Source: an uncultured bacterium
GTDB taxonomy: Bacteria; Bacillota; Limnochordia; DTU080; JAAYLA01
Assembly (NCBI GenBank): GCA_937983075.1
Contig: CALKAQ010000028.1
Span: forward strand, 1-33,138
Direction of reading: 5' to 3'
Length of the DNA: 33,138 nt
Under the pieces are notes generated by a model that saw nothing but the letters and a program-made list of their open reading frames with translations, was not told the DNA's origin and did no database searches. Shown here one piece after another: positions 12,949 through 21,778 of this stretch (positions are counted from its first letter, which is position 1; every line of letters starts with the position of its first letter). Both the position numbers and the translations under genes were made by a program.

Positions 12949-15109
12949 TGACAACCGAAATCAAGCGGTGCGCTTTCGGCGCGTTTCGTGGTGGGACAAG
13001 CTGCTCGTCTTGATGCTGGCTGTCGGTCTCATGGCGGCCGCCGCGGCATTGTGGCCGCGGCTGCTGGCTGAACGGACATGGGGACCGGTTGAAATCATCG
13101 TCGATTGGGCTTCGATTGAGGAAGCAGCCGACTCGGCAGGGAAGTCAGCGGAAGTCGTTTTAGCCGAGCTGCGTCAGGCCGGCGCGGTATCGGTTGCCGT
13201 GCCTGAGCTGACCGTCGGCGAAGCGGCGCAACGGGGTTGGCTGATTGCGCTGCGGCGACCGGATCTCGTCGGCTGGCCGGAGGGCGAATGGCCGGAGTGG
13301 TTCGCCCGCCTGCTGGAAGAAGCCGCAGATCAGCGGTGGCCTGACGGCTTGGAGCCGGTGTACATCGTTTGGGATCCTCAAGCCGTTTCGCAGTGGCTGC
13401 ACGCGGCGTTGATCGACCGCATGGAGCGCCTTGGCCGCCGGCTGTTCGAATCGGACGAGGCGGGGGGAATCCAGGTGTGGACGGTAGGACCTTCGGAAGT
13501 GCGCGGCGATGATTCGAATGCCGCTGCCGGAGTGCTCGCCGCCGGCGACAGGCTCCACAGGCCCGGGTTGATCTTCAATGTCGGGCTCGGATTCGATCCG
13601 GAGGTTCTTCGCTTGGTGCATGAGGCGGGCCTGCGGATCGCGCCGCGGCCGCTGGATGCGCCTGCCGTCGACGCAGCGTGGGTTGAAGCCCGAGCGGCTG
13701 CATTGCAGCCGTATGAGCCGCTTGGCACGGTGGTGTTTGCCGGTGAGCGTTTGCCGGGAGGCGAGGCGTTCGTCGCTGCGTGGGCCAATGTTCTCCGGGC
13801 GCTGGACGCACGGCCGGCACTGATTGAATTCAGCGTGCAGCGAGGTGTTTCCGACCTGGCGGCTGCGCTGGACGATCAAGCCGTTCGTCTGCACAGCATC
13901 CAGGCGGCGGAATTGAAATCCCTCCCGCAAGAAAAGGTGTTGGAGCGCTGGCGGCGCGCCGTGCGGGAGCGCGGCATACGCGCTCTGTATGTGCGCCTGT
14001 ATACCGAGCTTCCGAACGATCTTGCGGTTGCGAATGATCTGCTCAGTTACAATGTGGATTACCTGACGGCGCTCACCGAACGACTGCAAGCGGCCGGTTT
14101 TGTCGTCGGCGCGGCGAAGTCCCCGACGTGGCCGGCTGCGCTGCGCGTTTCGGTTTGGCAGGCGGCAGCTATGTTTGCCGCGATCGCTGTGTGCGGCGTC
14201 GGTTTGGCGCGGCGGTTCGTTCAGCTGCCGTGGTCGATTGAAGCCGCGCTGCTGATCGCCGGGGCAGGCGGCTTGACGTTGGCGTTGAAGCTCGGGTTCG
14301 ATCCCCTCGCAAGGCAAGCCGGCGCATTTGCAGCGGCGGTGCTGGTGCCGTCGGTGGCCGTGCTCGTGGCGCTTGACGGGGTGCGGCGCTGGCGGTGTGC
14401 AACCCGCCGGAATTCTTTCCGGGGTGCATTGGCTGCGCTTGCCGCTGCATCGTGCATCAGCTTCGGGGGTGCATTGCTCGTAGCGGGGCTGCTTGCAGAG
14501 CCGTCGTTTATGTTGGCGCTCCATTCGTTTCTCGGCGTGAAAGCCATGCACGTCGTGCCGCCGCTCGTGGTGGCCGGTGCCATCGTGTGGCACCATCCGG
14601 TCGTCACTTGGCGCGAAACCGTCGACAAAATTCGGGGATTGCTCTTGGAACGCATATCCGTCGTCCATCTGATCGTGCTCGGTGTGCTGGGCGTCATCGC
14701 TCTGGTGACGGTATTGCGAACGGGCAACGACGGACTGCCGGTCGCAGCGGCGGAAGCATGGCTGCGTGACTTTCTCGAGCGCACGTTGGGCGTGCGGCCT
14801 CGGAACAAAGAATTTCTCTTGGGCCACCCGATGTTGATACTGGCAGCAGGGCTGCTGGCGGCGATCCCGCGGCGAACGGGAAACGGTGTCATCGCCGTCA
14901 TGGCGGCTTTGGCGAGCGTAGGGCAGTTGTCGCTCGTCAATACATTTGCGCACATCCACACGCCGTTTGCCGTCAGTGTTGTTCGGACGGTTTACGGGTT
15001 GGTTTTGGGTGCCGTATTGGGGTTGGTGTTGCTGTCTGCCGTCCTTTGGCGTCTGCATGATCCTGCCAAGGCAAAGCATACCGCCGCCGAGCCGGGGGAA
15101 TCGCTGTGA
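12935..15109 (+). CDS. DUF5693 family multi-pass membrane protein
   Basis: A 724-residue protein with one N-terminal span (about 22-42), a roughly 360-residue extracytoplasmic domain and a C-terminal bundle of about eight to ten spans from residue 404 on. The recurring family segment RPRNKEFLLGHPML, followed by a histidine-bearing NTFAHIHTPF loop, lies in the bundle. These fit the DUF5693 proteins commonly found next to csaB in Bacillota. GTG 12935 has GGGGAGG (12919-12925) 9 bases upstream. It overlaps both neighbours (14 bases upstream, 4 downstream). No reaction is known to me. The context with CsaB and TagA suggests polymerisation, transport or transfer of a secondary wall glycan. The histidine- and arginine-rich loops could be catalytic. 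Confidence 0.8.
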   Translation: MIPRDDNRNQAVRFRRVSWWDKLLVLMLAVGLMAAAAALWPRLLAERTWGPVEIIVDWASIEEAADSAGKSAEVVLAELRQAGAVSVAVPELTVGEAAQRGWLIALRRPDLVGWPEGEWPEWFARLLEEAADQRWPDGLEPVYIVWDPQAVSQWLHAALIDRMERLGRRLFESDEAGGIQVWTVGPSEVRGDDSNAAAGVLAAGDRLHRPGLIFNVGLGFDPEVLRLVHEAGLRIAPRPLDAPAVDAAWVEARAAALQPYEPLGTVVFAGERLPGGEAFVAAWANVLRALDARPALIEFSVQRGVSDLAAALDDQAVRLHSIQAAELKSLPQEKVLERWRRAVRERGIRALYVRLYTELPNDLAVANDLLSYNVDYLTALTERLQAAGFVVGAAKSPTWPAALRVSVWQAAAMFAAIAVCGVGLARRFVQLPWSIEAALLIAGAGGLTLALKLGFDPLARQAGAFAAAVLVPSVAVLVALDGVRRWRCATRRNSFRGALAALAAASCISFGGALLVAGLLAEPSFMLALHSFLGVKAMHVVPPLVVAGAIVWHHPVVTWRETVDKIRGLLLERISVVHLIVLGVLGVIALVTVLRTGNDGLPVAAAEAWLRDFLERTLGVRPRNKEFLLGHPMLILAAGLLAAIPRRTGNGVIAVMAALASVGQLSLVNTFAHIHTPFAVSVVRTVYGLVLGAVLGLVLLSAVLWRLHDPAKAKHTAAEPGESL

Positions 15110-16350
15110 GGCTTTGCATCTTCGGGTATTATGGCTACGGGAACGCCGGGGACGAGGCGGTGTTGGCCGGCATCTTGCGCGGCTTGCGCATTTGCGGCTG
15201 GGAAATCGGCGGAATCCCGTCGCACGCGCCCGTCCTGCTCAGGGAAGAAGCGGCGGCGGAAGAAGACGCCTTCTATTCCATTGGCGCCGGCCGGCGCCTC
15301 GACGTGATCGTCGTTTCAGGAGATCCGGCAGCGACCCGTGAAATTCACGGCGTTGACGCCGTGGCCCGCGGACATTGGCGACGGCTGTGGACTGAGGCCG
15401 GACAAGCTGATGCTTGGGTTTTCGGCGGAGGCAGTTTGCTGCAAGATGTGACCGGGCCGTGGACGCTGCCGTACTACATCAGTGTGCTGGAGCTTCCCCG
15501 GCTGCACCGAACGCCGATTTTCTTCCACGCCCAAGGTGTCGGTCCCATTGAGCGGCCTTGGCAGCAGCTGCTGGCTGGCCGCGCCTTGCGCCGGATGAAA
15601 CGCATTTCGGTGCGGGATGCCGCCTCTGCGGCGTTGATCGATCGGCTGACGGACGGCAGGGTGAAGGCTGAACTCGGTGCGGATCCGGTGTTTTTGCTGG
15701 ATGCGCCGTCGGCGGAGGAGCGAAAAGCAGCCTGGGAGCGTGCCGTGGCAGCGGCATGGCGGAGCAGCGCAGCGCTGCCGACGACGTGGGTGGGCGTCGC
15801 CTTGCGTCCGTGGCAGGGATTCGATGCTTCGCTGCCCGTTTTGCGCCAGGCATTGCGGGCGCTCAGCGAGAAAACGGGAGCAGGCGTTTTGCTGGTGCCG
15901 ATGCAAGACGCGGCAGATGGACCCGTCGCACGGCGCATCGCAGACGAGTGGAGGGCGAGAGCCATGGTGGCCGGCGTCGGCACGTCGTTTCGGGAACGCA
16001 TGGCGCTGCTGGCCGGCTGTTCGGCGGTGGTCGGCATGCGGCTGCATGCCGTCTTGTTTGCGGCATTGAGCGGGGTGCCCGGAGTGGCTCTTGAGTACGA
16101 CCCGAAAGTGTCCGCCGCGGCTCAGTCGCTGGGCTGGCCGACCGTTTCGCTGCCGCTCACCGATCCATCAACGATCATTGAAGTCCTCGAGCGGCACCTG
16201 AAGCAGCTCGATGAGGCGGATGCAGTCCGGCAGCGCCTGCGTGCGGCAGTTGCGGCTGAGCGCGCAAAGGCGCTGTCCGACGCTGCCGGACTGGCGAGAG
16301 AACTCGTTCGATTGGGGAACGCACGGAAGCGGAGGCCTGCGCGCAGTTGA
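15106..16350 (+). CDS. csaB: Polysaccharide pyruvyl transferase
   Basis: CsaB adds ketal-linked pyruvate to secondary cell-wall polysaccharide; the modified sugar is the anchor for SLH-domain surface proteins. In the 414 residues, the family opening FGYYGYGNAGDEAVLAG is at residues 6-22, WVFGGGSLLQDVTGPW follows near residue 105, and the C-terminal GMRLHAVLFAALSGVPGVAL (GxRxH motif) is conserved in PF04230. GTG 15106 overlaps the TGA of the DUF5693 gene by 4 bases. It overlaps the next gene by 4 bases. The presence of csaB predicts SLH proteins elsewhere in the genome. Confidence 0.93.
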   Translation: MRLCIFGYYGYGNAGDEAVLAGILRGLRICGWEIGGIPSHAPVLLREEAAAEEDAFYSIGAGRRLDVIVVSGDPAATREIHGVDAVARGHWRRLWTEAGQADAWVFGGGSLLQDVTGPWTLPYYISVLELPRLHRTPIFFHAQGVGPIERPWQQLLAGRALRRMKRISVRDAASAALIDRLTDGRVKAELGADPVFLLDAPSAEERKAAWERAVAAAWRSSAALPTTWVGVALRPWQGFDASLPVLRQALRALSEKTGAGVLLVPMQDAADGPVARRIADEWRARAMVAGVGTSFRERMALLAGCSAVVGMRLHAVLFAALSGVPGVALEYDPKVSAAAQSLGWPTVSLPLTDPSTIIEVLERHLKQLDEADAVRQRLRAAVAAERAKALSDAAGLARELVRLGNARKRRPARS

Positions 16351-17126
16351 AAGAACGTGTACGTGTGATGGGGATTGGCCTCGATTCCGTCACGCAGGAA
16401 GAGGCGATAGAGCAAGTCGTCCGCTGGATGCTGGCCGATGAACACCCAGGGCGGCACATCGTCACCGCAAATCCGGAAATGGTCATGGCGGCGTTGGCCG
16501 ATCCGGCGCTCGCAGACGTATTGCAAAGGGCCGATCTCGTCGTCGCGGACGGCATCGGTCTCGTATGGGCGTCGCGCATGCTCGGCGCACCGGTGCCGGA
16601 AAGAGTGGCCGGTATCGATTTGACCGAAGCGCTGCTCGCTCGGGCGGCGGAGCTCGGTTGGCGCGTCTTCTTGCTGGGGGCGGAACCGGGTGTTGCCGAG
16701 CAGGCGGCAGCCAAACTGACTCAGCGCTGCGCCGGGCTGCAAATCGTCGGGACACATCATGGCTATTTTTCGCGGGATGAAGAAAATGCCCTTGTTGCAA
16801 CAATAGAGGAAAGCGATGCCGATTTGGTTCTGGTGGCCATGGGGGTGCCGCGGCAGGAATTGTGGATTGACCGGATGCGTCCGCGCCTGCCGGTGCGGGT
16901 TTGGATAGGGGTCGGCGGTGCATTTGACGTATTCGCCGGCAAAGTCCGCCGGGCGCCGCATTGGGTGCAGCGCATCGGGTTCGAGTGGTTTTACCGCATT
17001 GCCCAAGACCCGCGCCGCCGTCTGAAGCGAGCGTTGGTTTTGCCCCGATTTGCGGTTCGAGTGTTGGCGGAACGTTGGGCGGCAAGGAGGCAGCGCCGAT
17101 TTGGCAAAGGTACGGAGCGCCGATAA
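16347..17126 (+). CDS. WecG/TagA/CpsF family glycosyltransferase
   Basis: A GT26 membrane-associated cytoplasmic enzyme. TagA adds N-acetylmannosamine to undecaprenyl-PP-GlcNAc, the second step of wall teichoic acid or related polymer synthesis. It has 259 residues. The family motifs TANPEMVMAAL (near residue 40, with the conserved Asn), VVADGIGLVWASR (Asp68), GVPRQELWID and GVGGAFDVFAGKVRRAP are all present. The C-terminal tail is basic and amphipathic, as needed for membrane attachment. The start is TTG 16347, overlapping the csaB stop by 4 bases, with GGAGG about 11 bases upstream. With csaB it supports synthesis of a ManNAc-containing, pyruvylated wall polymer. Confidence 0.92.
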   Translation: MKERVRVMGIGLDSVTQEEAIEQVVRWMLADEHPGRHIVTANPEMVMAALADPALADVLQRADLVVADGIGLVWASRMLGAPVPERVAGIDLTEALLARAAELGWRVFLLGAEPGVAEQAAAKLTQRCAGLQIVGTHHGYFSRDEENALVATIEESDADLVLVAMGVPRQELWIDRMRPRLPVRVWIGVGGAFDVFAGKVRRAPHWVQRIGFEWFYRIAQDPRRRLKRALVLPRFAVRVLAERWAARRQRRFGKGTERR

Positions 17127-17976
17127 AAGACTGCGAAGGGTTTTGTGGGAATACGGCTTGCTGATTGTCGGTTCGGCGTTTGTCGCACTGGCGTTGAACT
17201 GGTTTTTAGTGCCGAACCGCATTGCTGCCGGTGGTGTGACGGGTTTATCCACCGTCATTTACTACACGATTGGCGTTCCGGTCGGTACGACCATGCTGGC
17301 TTTGAACATCCCTCTGTTTTTGCTGGGGCTGCGCGTATTGGGCGCTCACTTCGGCGCCAAAACCGTTGTCGGCACGGTGGCGGTCGGCTTGCTCACAGAT
17401 TTTCTTGCTCCCTTGACGGCGTCGTTGACGTACGATCCGGCGCTGGCTGCGGTTTACGGCGGGGCGATGACAGGCATTGGCATCGGGCTCGTCTTTCGAG
17501 CCGGCGGTTCCACCGGTGGAACCGACATCGTTGCGCAGCTGCTGCATCGATGGCTTCGTTTGGGCCGTGGACGGATGCTTTTGGTGGTCGACGGCTTTGT
17601 TATTTTATTGGCTGCGATCGTGTTTAATACCGAACTGGCCTTATACGGCCTTCTCTCCGCCTTTATTACCGCTCGCGTCATCGATCTCATCCAAGAAGGT
17701 TCGTCGTATGCCAAAGCGGCGTTTATCATTTCCGACCACAGCGAAGAGATTGCCGAGCGCGTATTGACGGAAATGGACCGAGGCGTCACCGCCTTGGAGG
17801 GGATGGGGATGTTCACCGGCACCCAGCGGCAGGTTCTGTTCGTCATCGTCAGCCGTTCCGAAATTTCGCAGCTGCAGCGGCTCGTGGCGGAAATCGACGA
17901 AAACGCTTTCGTCGTCGTCACCGATGTGCACGAGGTGCTCGGCGAGGGATTCAGCACCCGCATACGCACGGAGTAG
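17101..17976 (+). CDS. YitT/YvjA family membrane protein (UPF0750)
   Basis: A 291-residue protein with five or six spans in the first 200 residues and a C-terminal DUF2179 domain (about residues 215-290, including GVTALEGMGMFTG and VVVTDVHEVLGEGF). Glycine-rich GGSTGGTDIVAQLL is a hallmark of the family. The start is TTG 17101, with AAGGAGG (17084-17090) 10 bases upstream; it overlaps tagA by 26 bases. In B. subtilis a YitT-family gene (yvjA) lies downstream of prfB, so the position is conserved although wall genes intervene here. Function is unknown; transport has been suggested for relatives. Confidence 0.9.
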   Translation: MAKVRSADKRLRRVLWEYGLLIVGSAFVALALNWFLVPNRIAAGGVTGLSTVIYYTIGVPVGTTMLALNIPLFLLGLRVLGAHFGAKTVVGTVAVGLLTDFLAPLTASLTYDPALAAVYGGAMTGIGIGLVFRAGGSTGGTDIVAQLLHRWLRLGRGRMLLVVDGFVILLAAIVFNTELALYGLLSAFITARVIDLIQEGSSYAKAAFIISDHSEEIAERVLTEMDRGVTALEGMGMFTGTQRQVLFVIVSRSEISQLQRLVAEIDENAFVVVTDVHEVLGEGFSTRIRTE

Positions 17977-18018
17977 CGTCGAAGAAATCATATTGGCACG
18001 GCAGCCAGAGCCTGCCGT

Positions 18019-18046
18019 TTGCTGCCGCGATCAGTTGCTGTATAAT
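18019..18046 (+). promoter_or_regulatory. Promoter of the ctp gene cluster
   Basis: A perfect TATAAT (18041-18046) has TTGCTG (18019-18024) 16 bases upstream. The predicted start is near 18053, about 110 bases before the chosen ctp start. It opens a new transcription unit after the envelope operon. Confidence 0.6.
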
Positions 18047-18162
18047 GTAGGAAGCAAGGCATTGCTTGTTGGCGGGCATTCAAGCTCATGTTCCCGCATA
18101 ACCGTGGATGGTACGGGAAAGGTTGGAATTACCGCGGCCGAGCAATCCAGACGGAAAGTTGG

Positions 18163-19470
18163 GTGAAGCGTTTGTTCCCTCGCAGCCGTGTATGGGTATG
18201 GGGATTATTGGCTCTATTCGTCCTCGTCGGGTCAGCGGCACTGGCATTTACGAACAATTTTTATAATGATGCCGAGGCGGAAGCCGAACTGCGCAAATTG
18301 TTCGACGTCATTGCTCTGGTGCGGGCACAGTATGTCGATGAAGTCAGCACCATGAGCTTAATTTCCGCCTATCTCGAACACGGTTCGGTGAACGACATGC
18401 TGGCTGAGGTTTTGGACGACCCATACACCCGATATCTCGAACCCAGGGCATTTGATGACATCATGACCCAAACCGTCGGGTCGTTCGGCGGTATCGGCAT
18501 TATGGTCGGGATGGTCGGCGATCAGCTCACCATTATCGCTCCGATCGAAAACACACCCGGTGAAAAGGCCGGGCTGCGCGGCGGCGACCGTATCAAGGCG
18601 ATCGACGGCAAGTCAACGGAGCGGATGTCGCAAGACGAAGCCGTCAGTCTGATGCGGGGCGAGCCGGGTACGCAAGTCGTATTGTTGATCGAACGGGATG
18701 TCCAGGACGAAGTGGTGCAATTTGAGGTGTCCATTACGCGAGCGATCATCGAGTCCACGACCGTGACGCATAAAACCCGTATTGAGCCGGGAGAAATGTT
18801 TGATTTTCTCGAAGTTCCCGTCGGTTACTTGCGAGTGTCGAATTTTTCCCAGCGCACCGACTCCGAGCTCGTGGATGCGATCAATGAACTTGTGCACGAG
18901 CAGGGTGTCGAAGGTTTGATCATCGACCTGCGCGACAATCCGGGCGGCGCATTTGAAGCGTCGCTGCGTGCAGCGAATCGGTTTATTCGCGAAGGTCCGA
19001 TTGTACATTTTGTCGGCCGTCAAGGAATTCTGCAGACTTTCGAGGCCACCCCGTATCTATGGATGGGCGAGCTTCCTCCGGTAGTCATCCTGGTCAACAA
19101 GTACAGCGCCAGCGCTTCAGAAATTTTTGCCGGCGCTTTGAAAGACCGGGGCCGCGCCATTGTGGTCGGCGAAACCACGTTTGGCAAAGGGCTCGTCCAG
19201 ACCGTCATTCCGATTAGTGGCGGCGGTGCGCTTTCCTTGACGACGGCGCGCTATCAAACGGCCGGAGGCAACTCGATTCACAACACGGGAATCGAACCGG
19301 ACATTTTCGTGGAATGGTCGATCGAAGATCAACTGGAAGCGTGGGAGACTTACGGCCCGCCGGTAGACGGCATTCACCCGAAGGATCCACAGCTGCGGCG
19401 GGCACTCGAAGTGCTGCAACAGCAAATCAAGCAGAATCTGGGGGCGTTTTCGATTTCCCCGGCTGCGTGA
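18163..19470 (+). CDS. Carboxyl-terminal processing protease (S41 family)
   Basis: A membrane-anchored serine protease acting outside the membrane, CtpA/CtpB type. One N-terminal span (about residues 9-29) is followed by a PDZ domain (roughly 95-185) and the S41 catalytic domain. The dyad is Ser317 in NKYSASASE and Lys342 in TTFGKGLVQ, with Gln346 at the expected +4 position; the Ser-Lys distance of 25 matches E. coli Prc. It has 435 residues from GTG 18163, which has GGAAAG just upstream; an ATG at 18088 gives 25 more residues before the span and has no ribosome binding site. In B. subtilis ctpB is followed by minJ, as here, but ftsE and ftsX are absent upstream. Confidence 0.92.
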   Translation: MKRLFPRSRVWVWGLLALFVLVGSAALAFTNNFYNDAEAEAELRKLFDVIALVRAQYVDEVSTMSLISAYLEHGSVNDMLAEVLDDPYTRYLEPRAFDDIMTQTVGSFGGIGIMVGMVGDQLTIIAPIENTPGEKAGLRGGDRIKAIDGKSTERMSQDEAVSLMRGEPGTQVVLLIERDVQDEVVQFEVSITRAIIESTTVTHKTRIEPGEMFDFLEVPVGYLRVSNFSQRTDSELVDAINELVHEQGVEGLIIDLRDNPGGAFEASLRAANRFIREGPIVHFVGRQGILQTFEATPYLWMGELPPVVILVNKYSASASEIFAGALKDRGRAIVVGETTFGKGLVQTVIPISGGGALSLTTARYQTAGGNSIHNTGIEPDIFVEWSIEDQLEAWETYGPPVDGIHPKDPQLRRALEVLQQQIKQNLGAFSISPAA

Positions 19471-19485
19471 GGATGGGGTCACGCT

Positions 19486-20745
19486 GTGTTCCCGATTGGC
19501 GAATTGACGCTCATGGTCCTCAAGTCCGCGGTTGTTTCGATGACGGAACCGTCGTTCCTGCTGATCTTCGGCGCCGTACTGTTTTTGGTCTATACGCAGT
19601 ACCGGCGCATGGCAGCGGCTGAACTCCAAATGTACGGCACGATTATCAATCCGCCGGGTGCTCAACTGCTCAATGCCATCTGGGCAGGTTTGGCGGGCGG
19701 TGCGGTTGGAACCGTCTTGTTCGTTTTCCCGGGCATTGCGTTGCCAGGCCCGGGGATTTACTATATTTGGATGATCGCCCTGCTGCTCGCCCTCATCCAT
19801 CCGCGCTTCATTTGTTTCGCCTATGGCGGAGGGTTGGTCGCCCTTTCGTCACTGCTGTTCGGCGAACCTCAAATCAATGTGGGCGCGTTGATGGCGCTTG
19901 TGGCGGTTTTGCACCTCGTCGAAGCCGTCTTGATCCGTCTACAAGGTGCCCGCAACGTGACGCCCGTCTACACGCGGCGCTCCGACGGACGGGTGGTCGG
20001 CGGCTTTTTGCTCCAGAAATTTTGGCCGTTGCCTTTCGTTGCCCTGCTGGGGGTTATCGTAGCCGGTGAACTGCCGGAAGGGGCCGGTTTGGCCATGCCC
20101 AACTGGTGGCCGCTGATCGGCGCTCCCGATGCCAGCCGACCGGGCCTTTCGTCGTTCTTCATGCTGCTGCCGGTTGTCGCTGCGCTCGGCTACGGAGACA
20201 TCGCCCTGACGTCCTCTCCCCAGGCAAAGGCGCGCCGCACGTCACAACACCTGCTCATCTACAGTTTGTGCCTGCTCTTTTTGGCGGCGCTGGCGAATAC
20301 GCATTTTTTGTGGGCGCTTGCTGCGGCGCTTTTTTCACCACTCGCTCACGAGCTGGTGATCTATTTGGGGCGCTACCAGGAAGAAAAAGGCGAGCCTGTC
20401 TATACTGCTGAAAAAGGCGCCGTGATCCTGGCCGTGTTGCCCGATTCGCCTGCGAGTGCCATGGGGTTGCGGCCTGGCGACATTATCCGCACGGTAAACG
20501 GATATCCCATAGCCAACCGTCACGACGTACTGCAGGCGGTCAGCCCTTGGGCGTTTGAGTTGACGGTCGAGGTGGAAGACGGCACGACGGGGGAAAAGCG
20601 GGTGGTGCGCCATCAAGGCCGGGTACCTCCGATTGGTGTGATTTTTGCTCCCGAAGGTCATGAGCAGCCGTTCATGCATTTGAACCAGCCCGGTTGGATT
20701 GTTCGATTGTGGCGGCGTCGCATGCAGGCGAAAAACCAAGGATAA
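19486..20745 (+). CDS. PDZ-domain multi-pass membrane protein, MinJ-like
   Basis: 419 residues: about seven or eight membrane spans over residues 1-300, then one PDZ domain (about 305-395) with VILAVLPDSPASAMGLRPGD and IIRTVNGYPI. This architecture, and its place right after ctp and ahead of uvrB, match B. subtilis MinJ, which bridges DivIVA and MinD at the division site. Sequence similarity cannot be measured by eye, so MinJ-like is a context call. GTG 19486 has GGATGGGG about 8 bases upstream and lies 15 bases after ctp, so the two are co-transcribed. A role as a PDZ partner of the protease is the alternative. Confidence 0.75.
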   Translation: MFPIGELTLMVLKSAVVSMTEPSFLLIFGAVLFLVYTQYRRMAAAELQMYGTIINPPGAQLLNAIWAGLAGGAVGTVLFVFPGIALPGPGIYYIWMIALLLALIHPRFICFAYGGGLVALSSLLFGEPQINVGALMALVAVLHLVEAVLIRLQGARNVTPVYTRRSDGRVVGGFLLQKFWPLPFVALLGVIVAGELPEGAGLAMPNWWPLIGAPDASRPGLSSFFMLLPVVAALGYGDIALTSSPQAKARRTSQHLLIYSLCLLFLAALANTHFLWALAAALFSPLAHELVIYLGRYQEEKGEPVYTAEKGAVILAVLPDSPASAMGLRPGDIIRTVNGYPIANRHDVLQAVSPWAFELTVEVEDGTTGEKRVVRHQGRVPPIGVIFAPEGHEQPFMHLNQPGWIVRLWRRRMQAKNQG

Positions 20746-20773
20746 CTTGGCGGAGCCACGGGGGTGGGCACGG

Positions 20774-21778
20774 ATGGCAAGCAGCAAGGCAGTGGGCGCT
20801 TCAACCGTCGGGATCTACGGAAGCCATGTCGTGTGCAAGGCGGTGCTGGTCATGGTCATGTTTACGCTGCTTCTCGGGATGACGGAAACCGCTGCAGGCC
20901 AGGAGCTGGACATCCCCGTTCCGCGCCGCCAGTGGGAACCCGTACCGGAAGGGAAAGCGCGGCTGGCCATCGTCATCGACGACTGGGGTTACGCCTGGTC
21001 GGCAGCCGATGCGTTTCTGGACTTTCCTGCACCGTTGACCTTGGCGGTGATTCCGCACCTCACCTTTTCCGATCGCCACGCCCGCCAAGCCCGCGAGGCC
21101 GGATTCGATGTCTTGCTCCATCTGCCGATGGAGCCGTGGGGAGGTTTGAGCCGGGTCGAGCCAGGGGCCATCGCCGTGTCGATGAGCGACGAAGAAATCC
21201 GCGAAACGGTTCTGCGTGGGCTGGAAACCATCCCTTGGGCGATTGGCGTCAACAATCACATGGGATCGACGGCAACCGAAGATCCGAGAGTGATGGCCGC
21301 CGTGCTCGAAGTGATCGATGAAGGTGGTTATTTCTTCCTCGACAGCATGACGACGCCCAACAGCGTTGTCGAGGAGGTGGCGGAGTCGATGGGCGTGCCG
21401 TTTTTGATCAATCAGACGTTTATCGACTCCGATTTTGACCCTGATGCGATGCATGCCCGGCTGCTGAGCATCGGACGGACGGCACAACGGCAGGGCAGCG
21501 CGGTAGCCATTGGCCACGTGCATCCGGCGACGATTGAGGCCTTGTATCGCGCCCTCCCCGAACTGCAGCAACGGGGCATCGAACTGGTGCATATCTCGGC
21601 GTTGCTGCCTGACGTGCCGAAAGTGAAAGAATTTGGTTTGGCGCCGGGAATTCAACAAAAGAGCGAGCAGACGGTCGAAGGCGAGAAAACCCTTCCATCG
21701 CAGCTTTTCAGGGGGCCGAATCGCGTGGCAAAGTATGCAGGCAGACGTTCCGTCCAAGGGGGCATGTCGAGTGAATAG
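20774..21778 (+). CDS. Divergent polysaccharide deacetylase (YibQ-like)
   Basis: 334 residues with an N-terminal signal or anchor (about 20-42) and an extracytoplasmic deacetylase-fold domain of the divergent family PF04748. AIVIDDWGYAWS carries the paired metal-site Asp (69-70), LTLAVIPHLTFS and LLHLPMEPWG follow, then VNNHMGSTATEDP with its His and a late AIGHVHP. These are the positions where the family keeps its metal and catalytic residues. The start is ATG 20774, with GGGGGTGGG about 6 bases upstream. It lies 28 bases after the PDZ gene and overlaps uvrB by 8 bases. The substrate is probably a wall glycan, inferred from the fold and signal. Confidence 0.87.
   Translation: MASSKAVGASTVGIYGSHVVCKAVLVMVMFTLLLGMTETAAGQELDIPVPRRQWEPVPEGKARLAIVIDDWGYAWSAADAFLDFPAPLTLAVIPHLTFSDRHARQAREAGFDVLLHLPMEPWGGLSRVEPGAIAVSMSDEEIRETVLRGLETIPWAIGVNNHMGSTATEDPRVMAAVLEVIDEGGYFFLDSMTTPNSVVEEVAESMGVPFLINQTFIDSDFDPDAMHARLLSIGRTAQRQGSAVAIGHVHPATIEALYRALPELQQRGIELVHISALLPDVPKVKEFGLAPGIQQKSEQTVEGEKTLPSQLFRGPNRVAKYAGRRSVQGGMSSE

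Noticed and set aside
13160..15079. A long open frame on the strand opposite the DUF5693 gene.
   Set aside because: It is an antisense shadow in GC-rich coding DNA: no ribosome binding site, low-complexity Arg/Gln/His/Pro composition, and no domain.
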